Origin: Spirosoma oryzae
Lineage (GTDB): Bacteria; Bacteroidota; Bacteroidia; Cytophagales; Spirosomataceae
Reading direction: 5' to 3'
Length of the DNA stretch: 64,000 nt
Assembly (NCBI RefSeq): GCF_003002825.1
Contig: NZ_PVTE01000014.1
Span: 106,013 to 170,012 of the forward strand
Shown here: one piece after another, positions 17,096 to 27,400 of the stretch
How the letters are laid out: every line of letters begins with the position of its first letter
How positions within the stretch are numbered: the first letter of the stretch is position 1
Made by a program: the position numbers and the translations under genes
Notes under the pieces: generated by a model
Told to the model about the DNA's origin: nothing
The model's database searches: none
The model's input: only the letters and a program-made list of their open reading frames with translations

Positions 17096-19234
17096 ATGAA
17101 CAAACCCACCCGTCAGGTCGGCTATTTTTTATCCAGTCAGTACTTCTCGGATGGGCTGCGCACTACGCTTGCCATTCTGTTACCATCACTGGTGCTGGCG
17201 CAGTTCGACCACCTGACAACTGGTATGGCCATGTCGCTGGGCGCGCTGAGCGTTAGTCTCAGTGATGCACCGGGGCCGGTCATGCACCGTCGAAACGGGA
17301 TGCTGGCCACCGTTCTGTCGACCGTGCTGGTCACGCTGCTCACCGGTTTCGCCCGCCTGAACGATTACACGCTGGCCGCTGAGATTCTGGTTGTCAGCTT
17401 CGTCTTTTCCATGCTGGCCGTCTACGGCACCCGCGCAACGTCGGTCGGATCGGGGGCGATCCTGATTATGATTCTGATGATGGAACGGCCGCTCGATGCG
17501 GTCGGCGTTGTCAAGGAAAGCGGGCTTATTCTGGCGGGGGGCCTTTGGTATACCAGCATCAGTCTACTGGCGTCGCGCCTGCAACCCTATCGGCTGGCGC
17601 AACAAACACTGGGACAGTGTATTCACGAAGTCGCCAAGTTCCTGCTGGTTAAAGCGGAGTTCTACACCTTGAGCACGCAGCTTGACACGGACTATCGACA
17701 CCTTGTCAGTCAGCAGGTTGCCGTTAGCGAGAAGCAGGACGCCGTCCGGGAGGTGTTGTTCAAAAGCCGCCGATTCGTAGCGGAGACGACCCGGACCGGT
17801 CGCCTACTGGTGCTGACCTTTGTCGATATTGTCGATCTGTACGAGCAGATGGTGGCGATGTATTACGATTACGAAGCCCTGCGCAATCGCTTTAGCCACA
17901 CGCAGGTATTGCCCATGATCGCGGGGCAGATTCGGCAGCTGGCCAACGAACTCGATCACATTGGCCTGGCCGTTCAATCGCCCGTCGCTGTACCAGACCG
18001 GCCAGATTTCGACCTGACACCCCAGCTCGAAACACTCAAACAGGCCATTGACGAACTGGGCGACCGGGAAGGCAGTACGCTGGTTCTGAAGAAAATCCTG
18101 ATCAACCTGCGGAACCTGGGGCAGCGAATCAGTACCATTCGTGGCAATATGAAAGCGCCGGCATCGGTACTGGCGAAAGAAAACGATGACCTGGAATTCG
18201 GCCGGTTCGTCTCGCACCAGGAAATCGATTTTAAGTCAATCCGCAACAACCTGACCTTCACCTCGTCGGTGTTTCGCCACGCGCTGCGTCTGTCGCTGGC
18301 CCTGCTGGCGGGTTTCGTACTGACCCGGCTGCTGGACTATGGGCACCACAGCTACTGGGTGTTGTTGACGATCTCGGTGATTCTTAAACCAGCCTTTAGC
18401 CTGACCCGGCAGCGCAACTTCGAACGCATTGGCGGTACACTGGCCGGGGGCATCGTGGGGGCGCTGATTCTGACGTTTGTCGACAACCGATCGGTGCAGA
18501 TTGGCTTCATGATTCTGTTTATGATCGGGGCCTACAGCGCCCAGAGGGTCAACTACATTGTCATGGTCTTCTTCCTGACACCGTACATCCTGATTCTGTT
18601 CAACTTTTTGGGTGTCAACTACCTGGGCGTGGTGGAAGAGCGCTTCCTCGACACGCTCATGGGTGGGCTGCTGTCGCTGGTAGCAGGGTACGTACTTTTT
18701 CCCCGCTGGGAATCCGATCAGTTGCAGCAACCCATGCGCGACACGCTCCGGGCCAATCTGCGCTATGTGCAGGTGCTACTCGACTGCCTGACGAGCCGAA
18801 CGCCCAGTCTGGTCGATTATAAACTGGCCCGGAAAGAGGTATATGTCTCGTCGGCCAACCTCTCGGCCGCGCTCGACCGCATGCTGTCGGAGCCGAAACG
18901 GAAGCAGCGCAACGAGAAGCTGATTTACGAGTTTGTGGTGCTCAACCACATCCTGTCGGCCAACGTAGCCACGCTAACATCAGACCTGTTGAACGAGCCC
19001 TCGAAGACATACCCGCCCCCTGTGCAGCGCCCCGTTCGGCGGGCTATCGTTAGCCTGACCGATAGCCTGTATCGACTGGGAGAACCGCGCAGCGGCAGCA
19101 GCGACGCACCAGTGACGGAAATCGCGCAGGCCCCGCCCCCCTCCGACGACATGCAGCTCAGCGAACACCTCAGCTTCGTTCAGCAGGTCAGCAGCGACAT
19201 CAACAAAATCGTCGAGCGGATAAAGGGTGTGTAG
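17096..19234 (+). CDS. FUSC-family inner membrane protein (YccS-like)
   Basis: A 712-residue membrane protein of the FUSC/YccS/YhfK family, related to aromatic-acid exporter membrane proteins. It has two hydrophobic clusters (about 20-160 and 385-540), each of about five or six segments, separated by a hydrophilic, mostly helical cytoplasmic domain (about 165-380). A cytoplasmic C-terminal tail follows. The second cluster holds the FUSC pattern (YWVLLTISVILKPAFSLTRQ). Its TAG stop is supplied by the first four bases of a 102-bp dispersed repeat. The substrate is unknown. Confidence 0.85.
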   Translation: MNKPTRQVGYFLSSQYFSDGLRTTLAILLPSLVLAQFDHLTTGMAMSLGALSVSLSDAPGPVMHRRNGMLATVLSTVLVTLLTGFARLNDYTLAAEILVVSFVFSMLAVYGTRATSVGSGAILIMILMMERPLDAVGVVKESGLILAGGLWYTSISLLASRLQPYRLAQQTLGQCIHEVAKFLLVKAEFYTLSTQLDTDYRHLVSQQVAVSEKQDAVREVLFKSRRFVAETTRTGRLLVLTFVDIVDLYEQMVAMYYDYEALRNRFSHTQVLPMIAGQIRQLANELDHIGLAVQSPVAVPDRPDFDLTPQLETLKQAIDELGDREGSTLVLKKILINLRNLGQRISTIRGNMKAPASVLAKENDDLEFGRFVSHQEIDFKSIRNNLTFTSSVFRHALRLSLALLAGFVLTRLLDYGHHSYWVLLTISVILKPAFSLTRQRNFERIGGTLAGGIVGALILTFVDNRSVQIGFMILFMIGAYSAQRVNYIVMVFFLTPYILILFNFLGVNYLGVVEERFLDTLMGGLLSLVAGYVLFPRWESDQLQQPMRDTLRANLRYVQVLLDCLTSRTPSLVDYKLARKEVYVSSANLSAALDRMLSEPKRKQRNEKLIYEFVVLNHILSANVATLTSDLLNEPSKTYPPPVQRPVRRAIVSLTDSLYRLGEPRSGSSDAPVTEIAQAPPPSDDMQLSEHLSFVQQVSSDINKIVERIKGV

Positions 19235-19332
19235 CCTGGACGTCCACGTCCGGGTGGCCGGCAGGCCAATCGATTTCGGCGGCAGCCATATTGGGCGCTC
19301 CGCGCCCACCCGGACCTGGAGGTCCAGGCTAC
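19231..19332. repeat. 102-bp element with 27-bp terminal inverted repeats, copy 1
   Basis: Terminal inverted repeats of about 27 bp start GTAGCCTGGAC and end GTCCAGGCTAC. The interior contains GGGCGCTCCGCGCCC. A second copy of identical length lies at 57833-57934 in the opposite orientation and is alignable throughout. It is a MITE- or REP-like non-coding element. It overlaps the FUSC gene by four bases and gives it its stop codon. Confidence 0.85.
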
Positions 19333-19357
19333 GTAGCCACACCGTATGCAGAACATC

Positions 19358-20431
19358 TTACTTCGCTTCTTCGACCGTTTCCTGAGCCTCGTCGAGGTCG
19401 TTGCCTTCGGGTTGTGGTTTTTCAATCACCGGCCGCTCGGCGTCGGGAACGTAGGTCAGTTCGATAAACATCGGGAAGTGGTCGGAGCCAACGTTGGGGA
19501 GTCGTTCGATGTCCTGCAATTGAAAGTGGCACGAAACAAACACATGGTCGAGGGGCCACCGCAGGGGCGGGTAGCTGGCGTGGAAGGTGTTGAACAGTCC
19601 CCGACCGATGCGCGGATCGAGCAGTCCGCTGATGCGCTGAAACAGACGCGTCGTGTGCGACCAGGCCACGTCGTTCAGGTCACCGGCCACGATCACGGGT
19701 TCCGATTGTTTGCGCGCTTCCCGACCGACCAGTACTAGTTCAGCGTCCCGCTCCGTCGAGCGGTAGTGCTCAGTCGGGCTGGGTGGCATGGGATGGACCC
19801 CGTAAAAATGCACCGGTATGCCCGACGGTAGTTCGAATTGCACGTATACCGAGGGAATATCGTCCTGAATCAGATGCCGCAACTCGTGGTGTTTCATCGG
19901 CAGCTTCGAATACAACAGTAGCCCGTAGGTATTTTCCAGCGGGTGGAGTATCTGGTACGGGTAGTCCGCTTCGATCGACTTGAGTTCGTCCTGCCACCGC
20001 TGATTCGTCTCCAGGAACATGGCAACGTCGGGCTTGTACTGATCGACCAGCTCCCGCACTTTGCCAAACTCGGTATTGTCCATGAAGACATTCGAGATCA
20101 GCAGCCGAACAGTATTATCGCGGTCGGATGGTCCGGGATTCGTCCGCCGGATAACCTGTCGCTTGTGAATTGGTGTAAACGGATAGATCAGCCAGGCCTG
20201 GTAACACAGCGTCGCTAACAGCCCGATCGGTACCATGACCAGCCAGTCGTTGAAATACTGGTTACCAAACCAGCCCCAGGCTACCAGCCCCAGAGCCGCC
20301 AGTACGGTTAGTTGCAAATGGGGGAAATCCCAGATGCGAATCCACCAGTAATCGAGCGGAATAAGGTTGACAAACGAAACAGTAACGATGAGTAGGGTAT
20401 AGCCAATCAGTATGGCATCGGGTGTAGGCAT
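19358..20431 (-). CDS. Endonuclease/exonuclease/phosphatase family membrane protein
   Basis: A 357-residue protein with three N-terminal membrane segments (about 5-80) followed by an endonuclease/exonuclease/phosphatase fold. Catalytic motifs are visible: Glu in AMFLETNQRW, VHFYGVHPMPP, VIAGDLNDVAWS and the C-terminal GSDHFPMFIEL. The C-terminal 30 residues are acidic. Such membrane-tethered EEP proteins in Bacteroidota are annotated as hydrolases of unknown substrate (nucleic acid, phosphoester or lipid). Confidence 0.85.
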   Translation of the reverse strand: MPTPDAILIGYTLLIVTVSFVNLIPLDYWWIRIWDFPHLQLTVLAALGLVAWGWFGNQYFNDWLVMVPIGLLATLCYQAWLIYPFTPIHKRQVIRRTNPGPSDRDNTVRLLISNVFMDNTEFGKVRELVDQYKPDVAMFLETNQRWQDELKSIEADYPYQILHPLENTYGLLLYSKLPMKHHELRHLIQDDIPSVYVQFELPSGIPVHFYGVHPMPPSPTEHYRSTERDAELVLVGREARKQSEPVIVAGDLNDVAWSHTTRLFQRISGLLDPRIGRGLFNTFHASYPPLRWPLDHVFVSCHFQLQDIERLPNVGSDHFPMFIELTYVPDAERPVIEKPQPEGNDLDEAQETVEEAK

Positions 20432-20463
20432 GTGTGCGTGAAAAGCTAAAACTAACCCTTGAT

Positions 20464-21300
20464 TTAGAGCAACGCGATACCGTCGTCCCGTATCTCGATC
20501 CGACGATCCTTGTACAGCGTACCGATAGCCTTCTTAAACGTTTTTTTACTCATCTCCAGCGCCTTGTGAATCGCTTCCGGCGGGCTGCTGTCGTTCAGCG
20601 GCAGGAAGCCTTTCTGCTGTTGCAGCACTTCGAGAATCCGCTGTGCGCTGGGTTCGACATTTTCAAAACCCATCTGTTGCAAACTCACGTCGACCCGGTT
20701 GTCGTCGCGAACGCGCTTGACGAAGCCGGGCATCCGGTCGCCTACCTGCACGGAGCGGAACAACTCGTTGTGATACAGTAGCCCCTGATAGCGATCGTTG
20801 ATAATCACGTTGACACCCAGATCGGTGATTTCATACGCCAGCAAATCGACGGGGTCGTTCGCGACGAGATCAGACGCGTCCGGGTCAAGAAAGCGGCTGA
20901 CTTTGCTCGACGCAACCAGTCGGCCCGTGTCTTCGTCGAGGTACAGGAATACTACGTACCACTCGCCTTCGCGCATGGGTTTGCTTTGTTCGCGAAACGG
21001 CACGAGCAAGTCTTTTTCCAGCCCCCAGTTCAGAAACGCGCCAACGTTCGACACAGCGACAACCGGCAAGGGCGCAAATTCGTCGCGCATGATGTGGGGC
21101 GTCAGCGTCGTCGCAATGGGCCGATCTTCCGAGTCGGTATAAATAAATACGTCGATTTCGTCTTCTACCCGCAGGTCGGCAGGTACGTATTTATTGGGCA
21201 GCAACACGTCGTCGCGCTCATCGTCGGGATGACCCAGAAAGAACCCAACGCTGGTCTGACGCAGGGCAATAAGTTTATTGATTCGACCAATTTCCAGCAT
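20464..21300 (-). CDS. S1-domain RNA-binding protein, CvfB/YitL-like
   Basis: A 278-residue protein of the CvfB family: tandem S1-like domains and a C-terminal winged helix. The start is placed at the ATG giving MLEIGRINKL, which aligns with the family start; an upstream Met would add 8 residues (MSNKPIGF). Visible blocks include VGFFLGHPDDERDDVLLPNKYVP, AFLNWGLEKDLLVPFREQ, GVNVIINDRYQGLLYHNELF and a C-terminal KTFKKAIGTLYKDRRI wHTH. The family binds RNA and affects virulence or stress regulation in firmicutes; its role here is unknown. Confidence 0.82.
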   Translation of the reverse strand: MLEIGRINKLIALRQTSVGFFLGHPDDERDDVLLPNKYVPADLRVEDEIDVFIYTDSEDRPIATTLTPHIMRDEFAPLPVVAVSNVGAFLNWGLEKDLLVPFREQSKPMREGEWYVVFLYLDEDTGRLVASSKVSRFLDPDASDLVANDPVDLLAYEITDLGVNVIINDRYQGLLYHNELFRSVQVGDRMPGFVKRVRDDNRVDVSLQQMGFENVEPSAQRILEVLQQQKGFLPLNDSSPPEAIHKALEMSKKTFKKAIGTLYKDRRIEIRDDGIALL

Positions 21301-21424
21301 AAATCCAATAGGCTTGTTGGACAAAAGTAACGATAAACCAACGCGGGACCGGTCTTTCCCGGCGATTGCCTGTCACTACTTTTAATAAACCATCAATCCG
21401 CCCGGTAGTTATTTGATGGACTAC

Positions 21425-22015
21425 ATGAGTCAAAACAAACCATCAACTGTTATGAACACCGAGAAAAATTTGAGCGGCAAAAAGGTAGCCATCCTGCTAT
21501 CGGAAGGCTTCGAAGAAGTGGAAATGACCAAGCCCCGGCAGGCGCTACAGGACGCGGGTGCAACAGCCCATATCATCGGCCTGAAAGGTGGCGATGTCAA
21601 AGCCTGGGACATGGACGACTGGGGCGAAACTTACGACGTAGACCTGGCCCTCGACGCTGCCGACCCAGCGCAGTACGACGCGCTACTATTGCCCGGTGGC
21701 GTGATCAACCCCGACAATCTGCGGCAGAGCGACAAAGCCATTTCATTTGTGAAGCATTTTTTCAGCGAGCAAAAGCCCGTAGCGGCTATCTGTCACGCGC
21801 CTATTATGCTGATCGAAGCCGACGTGGTCGACGGTCGTACGCTGACCTCGTTCCCATCGATCAAAACCGATCTGAAAAACGCCGGTGCCAACTGGGTCGA
21901 TCAGCAGGTTGTGAACGACGGTAACCTCGTCACGAGTCGTAACCCCGACGACATTCCAGCCTTCAACAAAGGCATGATCGAACTGTTTGCCAATGGCGTG
22001 AAAGCCAGCGCGTAA
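21425..22015 (+). CDS. DJ-1/PfpI-family protein
   Basis: A class I glutamine-amidotransferase-like protein of the PfpI/YhbO subgroup, linked to glyoxal and stress protection. It has KKVAILLSEGFEEVEM (with the conserved Glu), LLLPGGVINPDNLRQ and the nucleophile elbow AAICHAP. The family normally starts just before GKKVAIL, so the ATG at 21452 (MNTEKNLSG) is an alternative to the ATG used here. It ends 11 bp before a strong hairpin terminator. Confidence 0.9.
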   Translation: MSQNKPSTVMNTEKNLSGKKVAILLSEGFEEVEMTKPRQALQDAGATAHIIGLKGGDVKAWDMDDWGETYDVDLALDAADPAQYDALLLPGGVINPDNLRQSDKAISFVKHFFSEQKPVAAICHAPIMLIEADVVDGRTLTSFPSIKTDLKNAGANWVDQQVVNDGNLVTSRNPDDIPAFNKGMIELFANGVKASA

Positions 22016-22026
22016 CCAATCCGATC

Positions 22027-22070
22027 AACGCAAACGGGCCAGTGTTTTGAGACACTGGCCCGTTTGCGTT
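22027..22070. terminator. Perfect 19-bp stem hairpin after the DJ-1 gene
   Basis: Arms 22027-22045 and 22052-22070 are fully complementary (AACGCAAACGGGCC... pairing with ...GGCCCGTTTGCGTT) around a 6-nt loop. It has no long T tract, so it may be a terminator read in both directions or an mRNA-stabilising hairpin. The 110-bp repeat begins two bases further on. Confidence 0.75.
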
Positions 22071-22071
22071 G

Positions 22072-22181
22072 TAGAGACGCGATCGCACCGGCGACCCGGC
22101 CTTCGCGTCTCAGACACCGGATGGTTACCATCGTGTGGTTATTGCTGACGCGTGCTGAGACGCAAAGGATTGCGTCTCTAC
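22072..22181. repeat. 110-bp palindromic dispersed repeat, copy 2
   Basis: Same length and orientation as 14891-15000. It starts TAGAGACGCGA and ends TGCGTCTCTAC. The left palindrome is longer and altered inside. It fills the space between the DJ-1 terminator and the end of the convergent MRJP-like gene. Confidence 0.8.
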
Positions 22182-22184
22182 ATA

Positions 22185-23306
22185 TCAGTCGATTTTCATG
22201 CGGAACACTTCGTACGGGCGGGTGCGGGTTGATTTGCCGCCGTTGTTCTTCGCCATGTGGTCGATCTGTGAGGTCGTGATGTACAGATAGCCGTTGTAAA
22301 TCGCGTAGCTGTCGGGCCACTGCAAGAGGGTTTTATCGGTTACCAGCGTCTCACGTTTAAGCGGGGCTTTCGTACCGGCACCTGCGTCCAGCCGGAGCAT
22401 CGTGTAATTCAGGATGTCGCCCAGATAGAGCCGGCTTTTGCTGTCCATCGCCATACCATCGGTAGTCGTGTATCGGCCCAGCGTATCGACTTTAGCCGCC
22501 AGGTCTTTATCGCCGATTTTCTCGTCGAGCAGGTACTTCGTTTCGATCCGGTACAGCTTATCGTCCGACAGGGGTTTGTAATACAGCATGTCGCCGTCGG
22601 GGGTCAGGGCCAGGCCGTCGGAATTGAAGACAACGGGGCCTTTGTCGTCGCGCAGCAGCCGGCCGTCGATGACAAACTTGAAATTTGGATCAGCTTTTAC
22701 CGACGGGTCGCCCTGTAACGCCATGCGGATTTTGCCACTTTTGATGTCGACAATGGCAATACCGCCCTGCTGCGATTCGGTGATGTACACGATTTCGCGC
22801 TTCGTATCGACCCGTATGTCATTGAGGTAACTCAGTGGCCCGACGATGCCTTTGAACGAGTAGTTTTTAATGACTTTATTAGTCGCCAGATCGAAGCAAA
22901 CCAGCTTGTGAGCATCCCGGTAAACACCCGCCTGCTTCGGACTGGCCGGATCGATTACCCACAACCGATCCTTATCGTCGACGTACTCCGACTGCACGCA
23001 TACCCATTTGTTGGCAAGGTCCTGTCCGGATGCGGCACCACCTATCTTCCAGCTATTCCAGCCTTCATCGGGATACGGTTTCTTCGAACCATCTTTCATT
23101 ACCTCTACCAACGCGTACTTATACGTGTCGGTCCAGTACGGGTAGTTGACAAACATCCGCCCCGTTTTCGACACAGCTACGCCCGTCAGTTGGTAGGTAT
23201 CGTCTTTGAAGACAGGTTCAAGTTTGGCGTTTTGCGCCGATGCGGTCAGCGCCGACGCGAACAGCAGACCAGCGATAGCCGCCTGCTTGCGAAAAGAATA
23301 CATCAT
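22185..23306 (-). CDS. Major royal jelly protein-related beta-propeller, secreted
   Basis: A 373-residue protein resembling the MRJP/yellow family (PF03022). It has a signal peptide (MMYSFRKQAAIAGLLFASALTASAQ region, two adjacent ATGs at 23301-23306). The mature part has repeated blades such as RLWVIDPASPKQAG, YLNDIRVDTKREIVYITESQQGGIAIVD and LYLGDILNYTMLRLD. Related bacterial proteins bind small ligands or act as gluconolactonase-like hydrolases; I cannot say which applies. Upstream in-frame Mets would place the signal peptide internally, so the longer frame is rejected. Confidence 0.8.
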   Translation of the reverse strand: MMYSFRKQAAIAGLLFASALTASAQNAKLEPVFKDDTYQLTGVAVSKTGRMFVNYPYWTDTYKYALVEVMKDGSKKPYPDEGWNSWKIGGAASGQDLANKWVCVQSEYVDDKDRLWVIDPASPKQAGVYRDAHKLVCFDLATNKVIKNYSFKGIVGPLSYLNDIRVDTKREIVYITESQQGGIAIVDIKSGKIRMALQGDPSVKADPNFKFVIDGRLLRDDKGPVVFNSDGLALTPDGDMLYYKPLSDDKLYRIETKYLLDEKIGDKDLAAKVDTLGRYTTTDGMAMDSKSRLYLGDILNYTMLRLDAGAGTKAPLKRETLVTDKTLLQWPDSYAIYNGYLYITTSQIDHMAKNNGGKSTRTRPYEVFRMKID

Positions 23307-23450
23307 AACGTGATAAGAGTAATTGCGTTGAATCGCTGCCGACTGCTTTACTGCGGTTAAGTCAGACAGCATCTGACCATAGTAACTGCCTGTCACTCCT
23401 GCCGGTTGTGAATTCAGTTGCTTATTCTCCAAAGTGGTATCGGGCAACAA

Positions 23451-23483
23451 AAACGTCCGACAGTCGAGGACTGCCGGACGTTT
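23451..23483 (-). terminator. Terminator of the glycerophosphodiesterase gene
   Basis: The inverted repeat AAACGTCCGACAGTC / GACTGCCGGACGTTT has one mismatch and a short loop. It lies 28 bp past the stop of the GDPD gene on its strand and before the next gene start. Confidence 0.75.
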
Positions 23484-23511
23484 GGTGTAGGCTGCGGAAC
23501 GTAAATGCCGG

Positions 23512-24375
23512 TTAAAACAAATTTGGATAGTCGGTAATGATACCGTCGACACCCAGCTTGACGAGCGTTTCGATTTCCGGCTTCGTATTGACCGTCCACG
23601 GGATGATCTTCATGCCTTTTTCGTGGCAGAACTTCACCGTTTCGTCGGTAACCGTTTTGTAGTAAGGACTGTAGATAGCTGGTGTAAAGCCCAGCGTCGT
23701 CAGGTTGTCCGCCACCGTTTTTTGATTGGCCGTCAGGTACGCCAGCGTCACCTTCGGATATTGTTTGTGAATGAGTTGCAGCGGTCGGGCATCGAACGAT
23801 TGAATGTTATAGCGACCAACCGGCAGCTTCTTCTGACAGATCGGCATCACCAGTTGAACAAACTCCGCCGGACCGGGATTGTACACGCTATCCGGCAATG
23901 GACTCATCTTGATTTCGATATTGTAGCTGGGCTTCGGTAGCTTTTTCGCCTTCACATAAGCCTCAACCGAATCGATCAACTCCGTCAGCAGTGGCTTGTA
24001 CGCCCGGAAGTTCTGCTGTTCCGGAAACTGCGGATGCTTGCGGCTACCAACGTCATACTTCTTAATCTGATCGTAGGTCAGCTGGTACAGTTTGATGTCT
24101 TTCTGCTCCGCTGCCGTTACAGGCGTCCCGTCGGGTTTGTTAGTGATCTCGGCCGTCATGTAGGGGTCATGCGACACGACAACCTGCTTGTCTTTTGAGA
24201 TAACAACGTCCAGTTCCAGCGTTTCGACGCCGATGTCCAGCGCCTTTTTCATGGCCTGAATCGTATTCTCCGGCATCAGTCCACGCGTACCCCGGTGTCC
24301 CTGTCGGTTGAGTTTCGTCTGCGCAAGCAGCGGTTGTGCGCCAAGCACAAGCAGGCAAAGAATTAATTTGTTCAT
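23512..24375 (-). CDS. Glycerophosphodiester phosphodiesterase, secreted
   Basis: A 287-residue GDPD-fold enzyme that cleaves glycerophosphodiesters to glycerol 3-phosphate and an alcohol. The ATG at 24373-24375 opens a signal peptide (MNKLILCLLVLGAQPLLAQ), so it is periplasmic. Catalytic motifs are GHRGTRGLMPENT, ELDVVISKDKQVVVSHD and the C-terminal KGMKIIPWTVN. The length and motif order are standard for the GlpQ-like group. It is followed by its own hairpin terminator. Confidence 0.93.
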   Translation of the reverse strand: MNKLILCLLVLGAQPLLAQTKLNRQGHRGTRGLMPENTIQAMKKALDIGVETLELDVVISKDKQVVVSHDPYMTAEITNKPDGTPVTAAEQKDIKLYQLTYDQIKKYDVGSRKHPQFPEQQNFRAYKPLLTELIDSVEAYVKAKKLPKPSYNIEIKMSPLPDSVYNPGPAEFVQLVMPICQKKLPVGRYNIQSFDARPLQLIHKQYPKVTLAYLTANQKTVADNLTTLGFTPAIYSPYYKTVTDETVKFCHEKGMKIIPWTVNTKPEIETLVKLGVDGIITDYPNLF

Positions 24376-24468
24376 CATAAACCTAATCAAGACTCAATTG
24401 TAAAGTCTGATGTTCAGGATCAGCAGCAGCAAACCTTGAACACCAGACCTTGACCATTAAACAAATAA

Positions 24469-27400
24469 TTAGAAACTATACCGGGCACCCAATTGAATCT
24501 GGAACGGATCACCCGACGGTATGACAGCGCCCGAGTTATTTACCCGGTAATTGAAGCGTTGTGTGTCCTGCGAAAAACCAGGGATAGCGTTATTACCACC
24601 ACTAGCCGCTACGCCCAGCGCGTACAGTGCCTGCGAACTCAACGACCGGTTGGTACCCCGGTTCCGGTTCAACAGGTTGGCGAAGTTGAACACATCGGCC
24701 GATACTTCGATCGCGTGGTTCTTATAGATACGGAACCGTTTCAGCGCCCGAATGTCGATTACCCCGAAGAATCCGTTGATACCGCCGTTCCGCTGCGCAA
24801 TCCGGCCCGAGTAAGACTCGATGTAGTTTTTCAGGCTTTGGCTCGCATCCGGATTGTCGAGCAGCGTTTGCAGCCCCGTGCGGACGTTGACAGGCACCTC
24901 GGTGTTGTTGCGATCGAAAATAAATGCCAGGTCATTCGACGACGATACGAAGTCGCCGTTGGTGTTACCACCCGACAGCAGCGAGTAGCGCGTACCACCG
25001 ATACCCGTGTAGCGAACGCCCAGCGTGATACCATAGAACGAAGGCAGCGTACCGTAGAACACCACTTTGTTACGGAAGTGGTTGTCGGAATATGTCATGT
25101 TGCTCAGGTTACGCGGATCGTCTTTTACGGGCAGTACCAGCGTTGCCGTATTGGCCACGTTGCCGTTGTAGGTCACGTTATCGCGCGTGCTGTTCCAGGT
25201 ATAGCTTGCCGTGATTTCGCCATCACGGAAGTACTGCCAGGTAGCGTCGACTACAGCCGCAAACTGATTGACACGGCCTTCGCTGTTCAGCTCCAGCACC
25301 CGGCCCAGCTTATTGCTGATACGCCCCTGCTGCCAGTCGGTAACCCCGCTCGACGTGATCGTTGACGCGGGCACGTACACACCCCGGTTGTCTTCGTTGG
25401 CTAGTCGGAAGAATGGATCGGCCACCATGTTCCGGTCGACGTACATGTAGTTGTTACGACCCAGCGACATATAACCCGCGATACCAACTTTCAAGCGGTC
25501 GGTCAGGAAGCGCGAGTACGACACGTTGGCTTTGTACAGCGTCGGCACTTTGGCATTCGGACCGGTCATGTTGATGGTAGGCACCTGAAACTGCGCCAGC
25601 GTCGGAATGCTGGCGTAGTTGCTCCGGTACGCGGCAAAATCAGGCGTCGGTACGTTGGCACCCCGCACGTCGACAGTCGCGAAATGTTTGCCGTCGAAGG
25701 TCAGGTTGTTGATGAGCATGTAGTTATTAATGTCCGACGCGAATACCCCGGCACCAAACCGGACGAAGTCGCGGTGTTGGTTGTTGACGTCCCAGTTGAA
25801 CTGGATACGCGGCTGCGGGATAAACGTTTTGATCTGATTGTCGGTACGCAGTTTCAGTTCGTCGAACACCAGTTGGTTGAACTGGGCTTTCGGATAGATG
25901 GCGTAATCCAGTCGCAGACCGGCCGTCATCTCCAGACCCGGCATCAGGCTTGTACTTAACTGTCCGTACGCACCGGCATTAAAAATGTTGCCATATACCG
26001 TCGGATCGGCCACGAGCGGCACCTCCCGGTAGAAGCGGTACGGCTTCAGGTTGTTGAAGTTATCGAGGGCCGATCCGGTCGCGTCGTTGATATAATGAAA
26101 GCGACCGTTTACTTCGCTACCATAGAGCGACTTAGCGTGGGTATACATCAGATCGACCCCGAACGTGTACTGAACCCGGTCGGTATTGACGTAGAAATTA
26201 TCGACCAATTGCAGCACGTTGTTCGTGAAGCCTTCCTGCGCAAACCGGTGACCACCCATCTGAATGTTCGTTGATAGCGTTGCCCCTTCGATGGTCGACA
26301 CGACGTTTTCAACGATGTTACGGGGGATGTTGGCAGCGGGCAGCTGATCGCCGGGGCTACTTTTCTGGTACGTGTACAGGTGTTGCAGTTTCAGCTCATT
26401 CGTGATCTTCGGTGTGAAGGTCGTGCGGAGTGTTGCCAGCAAACTGTTGTCGACGTTGTAGTCGTTACCGTACGATTCGAACGCGTTGATCGACGTGTTA
26501 TCGGCCAGACCCAGCTTGTTCCGGTCGTTGGTGTAGTTGTCGCGAATCGTCAGCAGGTTGTTGGCGTTGATCTGCCAGTCGATCCGGGCGAAGGCAGCGT
26601 CGGTACCCCGTTTTTTGGGAAAAGTACCGAACTGCTGCGTGTTGGCCATACCGTATTTGCTGCGCGCGATGTCGACAAAACGGTTGAGCGTATTGTTCGT
26701 TACGTTGAAACGGCGCTCGTCGAGGGGTGTCTGGATGTCGGCGACAATCAGCGGGCGCGAATCCTGCTGATGATCCCAGACGACGAAGTAGTGCAGCTTA
26801 TCCTTGATGATCGGTCCGCCCAGCGAGAATCCATACTGATTGGTCGAGAACGGTACATTCCGCTGATTACCCCGAATGTCGTACTGACTCGACAGCCAGT
26901 TGGCACGCGTGTAGTTGAATACGCTACCCGTCAGTTTGTTGGTACCAGCTTTCGTTACCGCACTTACCAGACCACCACCGGCCCGGCCATACACAACGTC
27001 ATATTGGTTGGTGATAACTTTAAATTCCCGAACCGCTTCAATCGAAATCGAATAGGGTGCACCGCTACGGCTCGTTGTCGAACCGGCCGATGTCGGGTTC
27101 TTCGCGTTCATCCCGTCGATGGTGTAGTTCGTCGACGAACCCAGTTGCCCCGACAGGCTACCGCTGTTATTCGTCAGGGGCGACAGGTTGATTAGCTGCG
27201 TAAAGTTCCGCCCATTGACAGGCAGCGACACCAGCGTTTTGGCGTTGATCGCCGTGGCCGCACCGAGAATGTCGGTTTTGTTTTTCAGGCCCGACGCCAC
27301 CACCTGCACCACCGCCAGATCCTGACCGGTTTCCTGCATGGTCAGGTCGACCTTGATGTCATCGCCCTGATTGACCATGTACCCTGTCCGGCGCTGTTCG

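Noticed and set aside
24391..24468. Terminator after the Oar-like receptor gene (GTTCAGG/CCTTGAAC)
   Set aside because: The stem is short and bulged and lacks a T run, so I did not list it.
26380..27195. Frame of 271 codons antisense to the Oar-like receptor
   Set aside because: Compositional shadow (Val/Arg/Gln-rich, no domain) of a well-supported TonB receptor gene.
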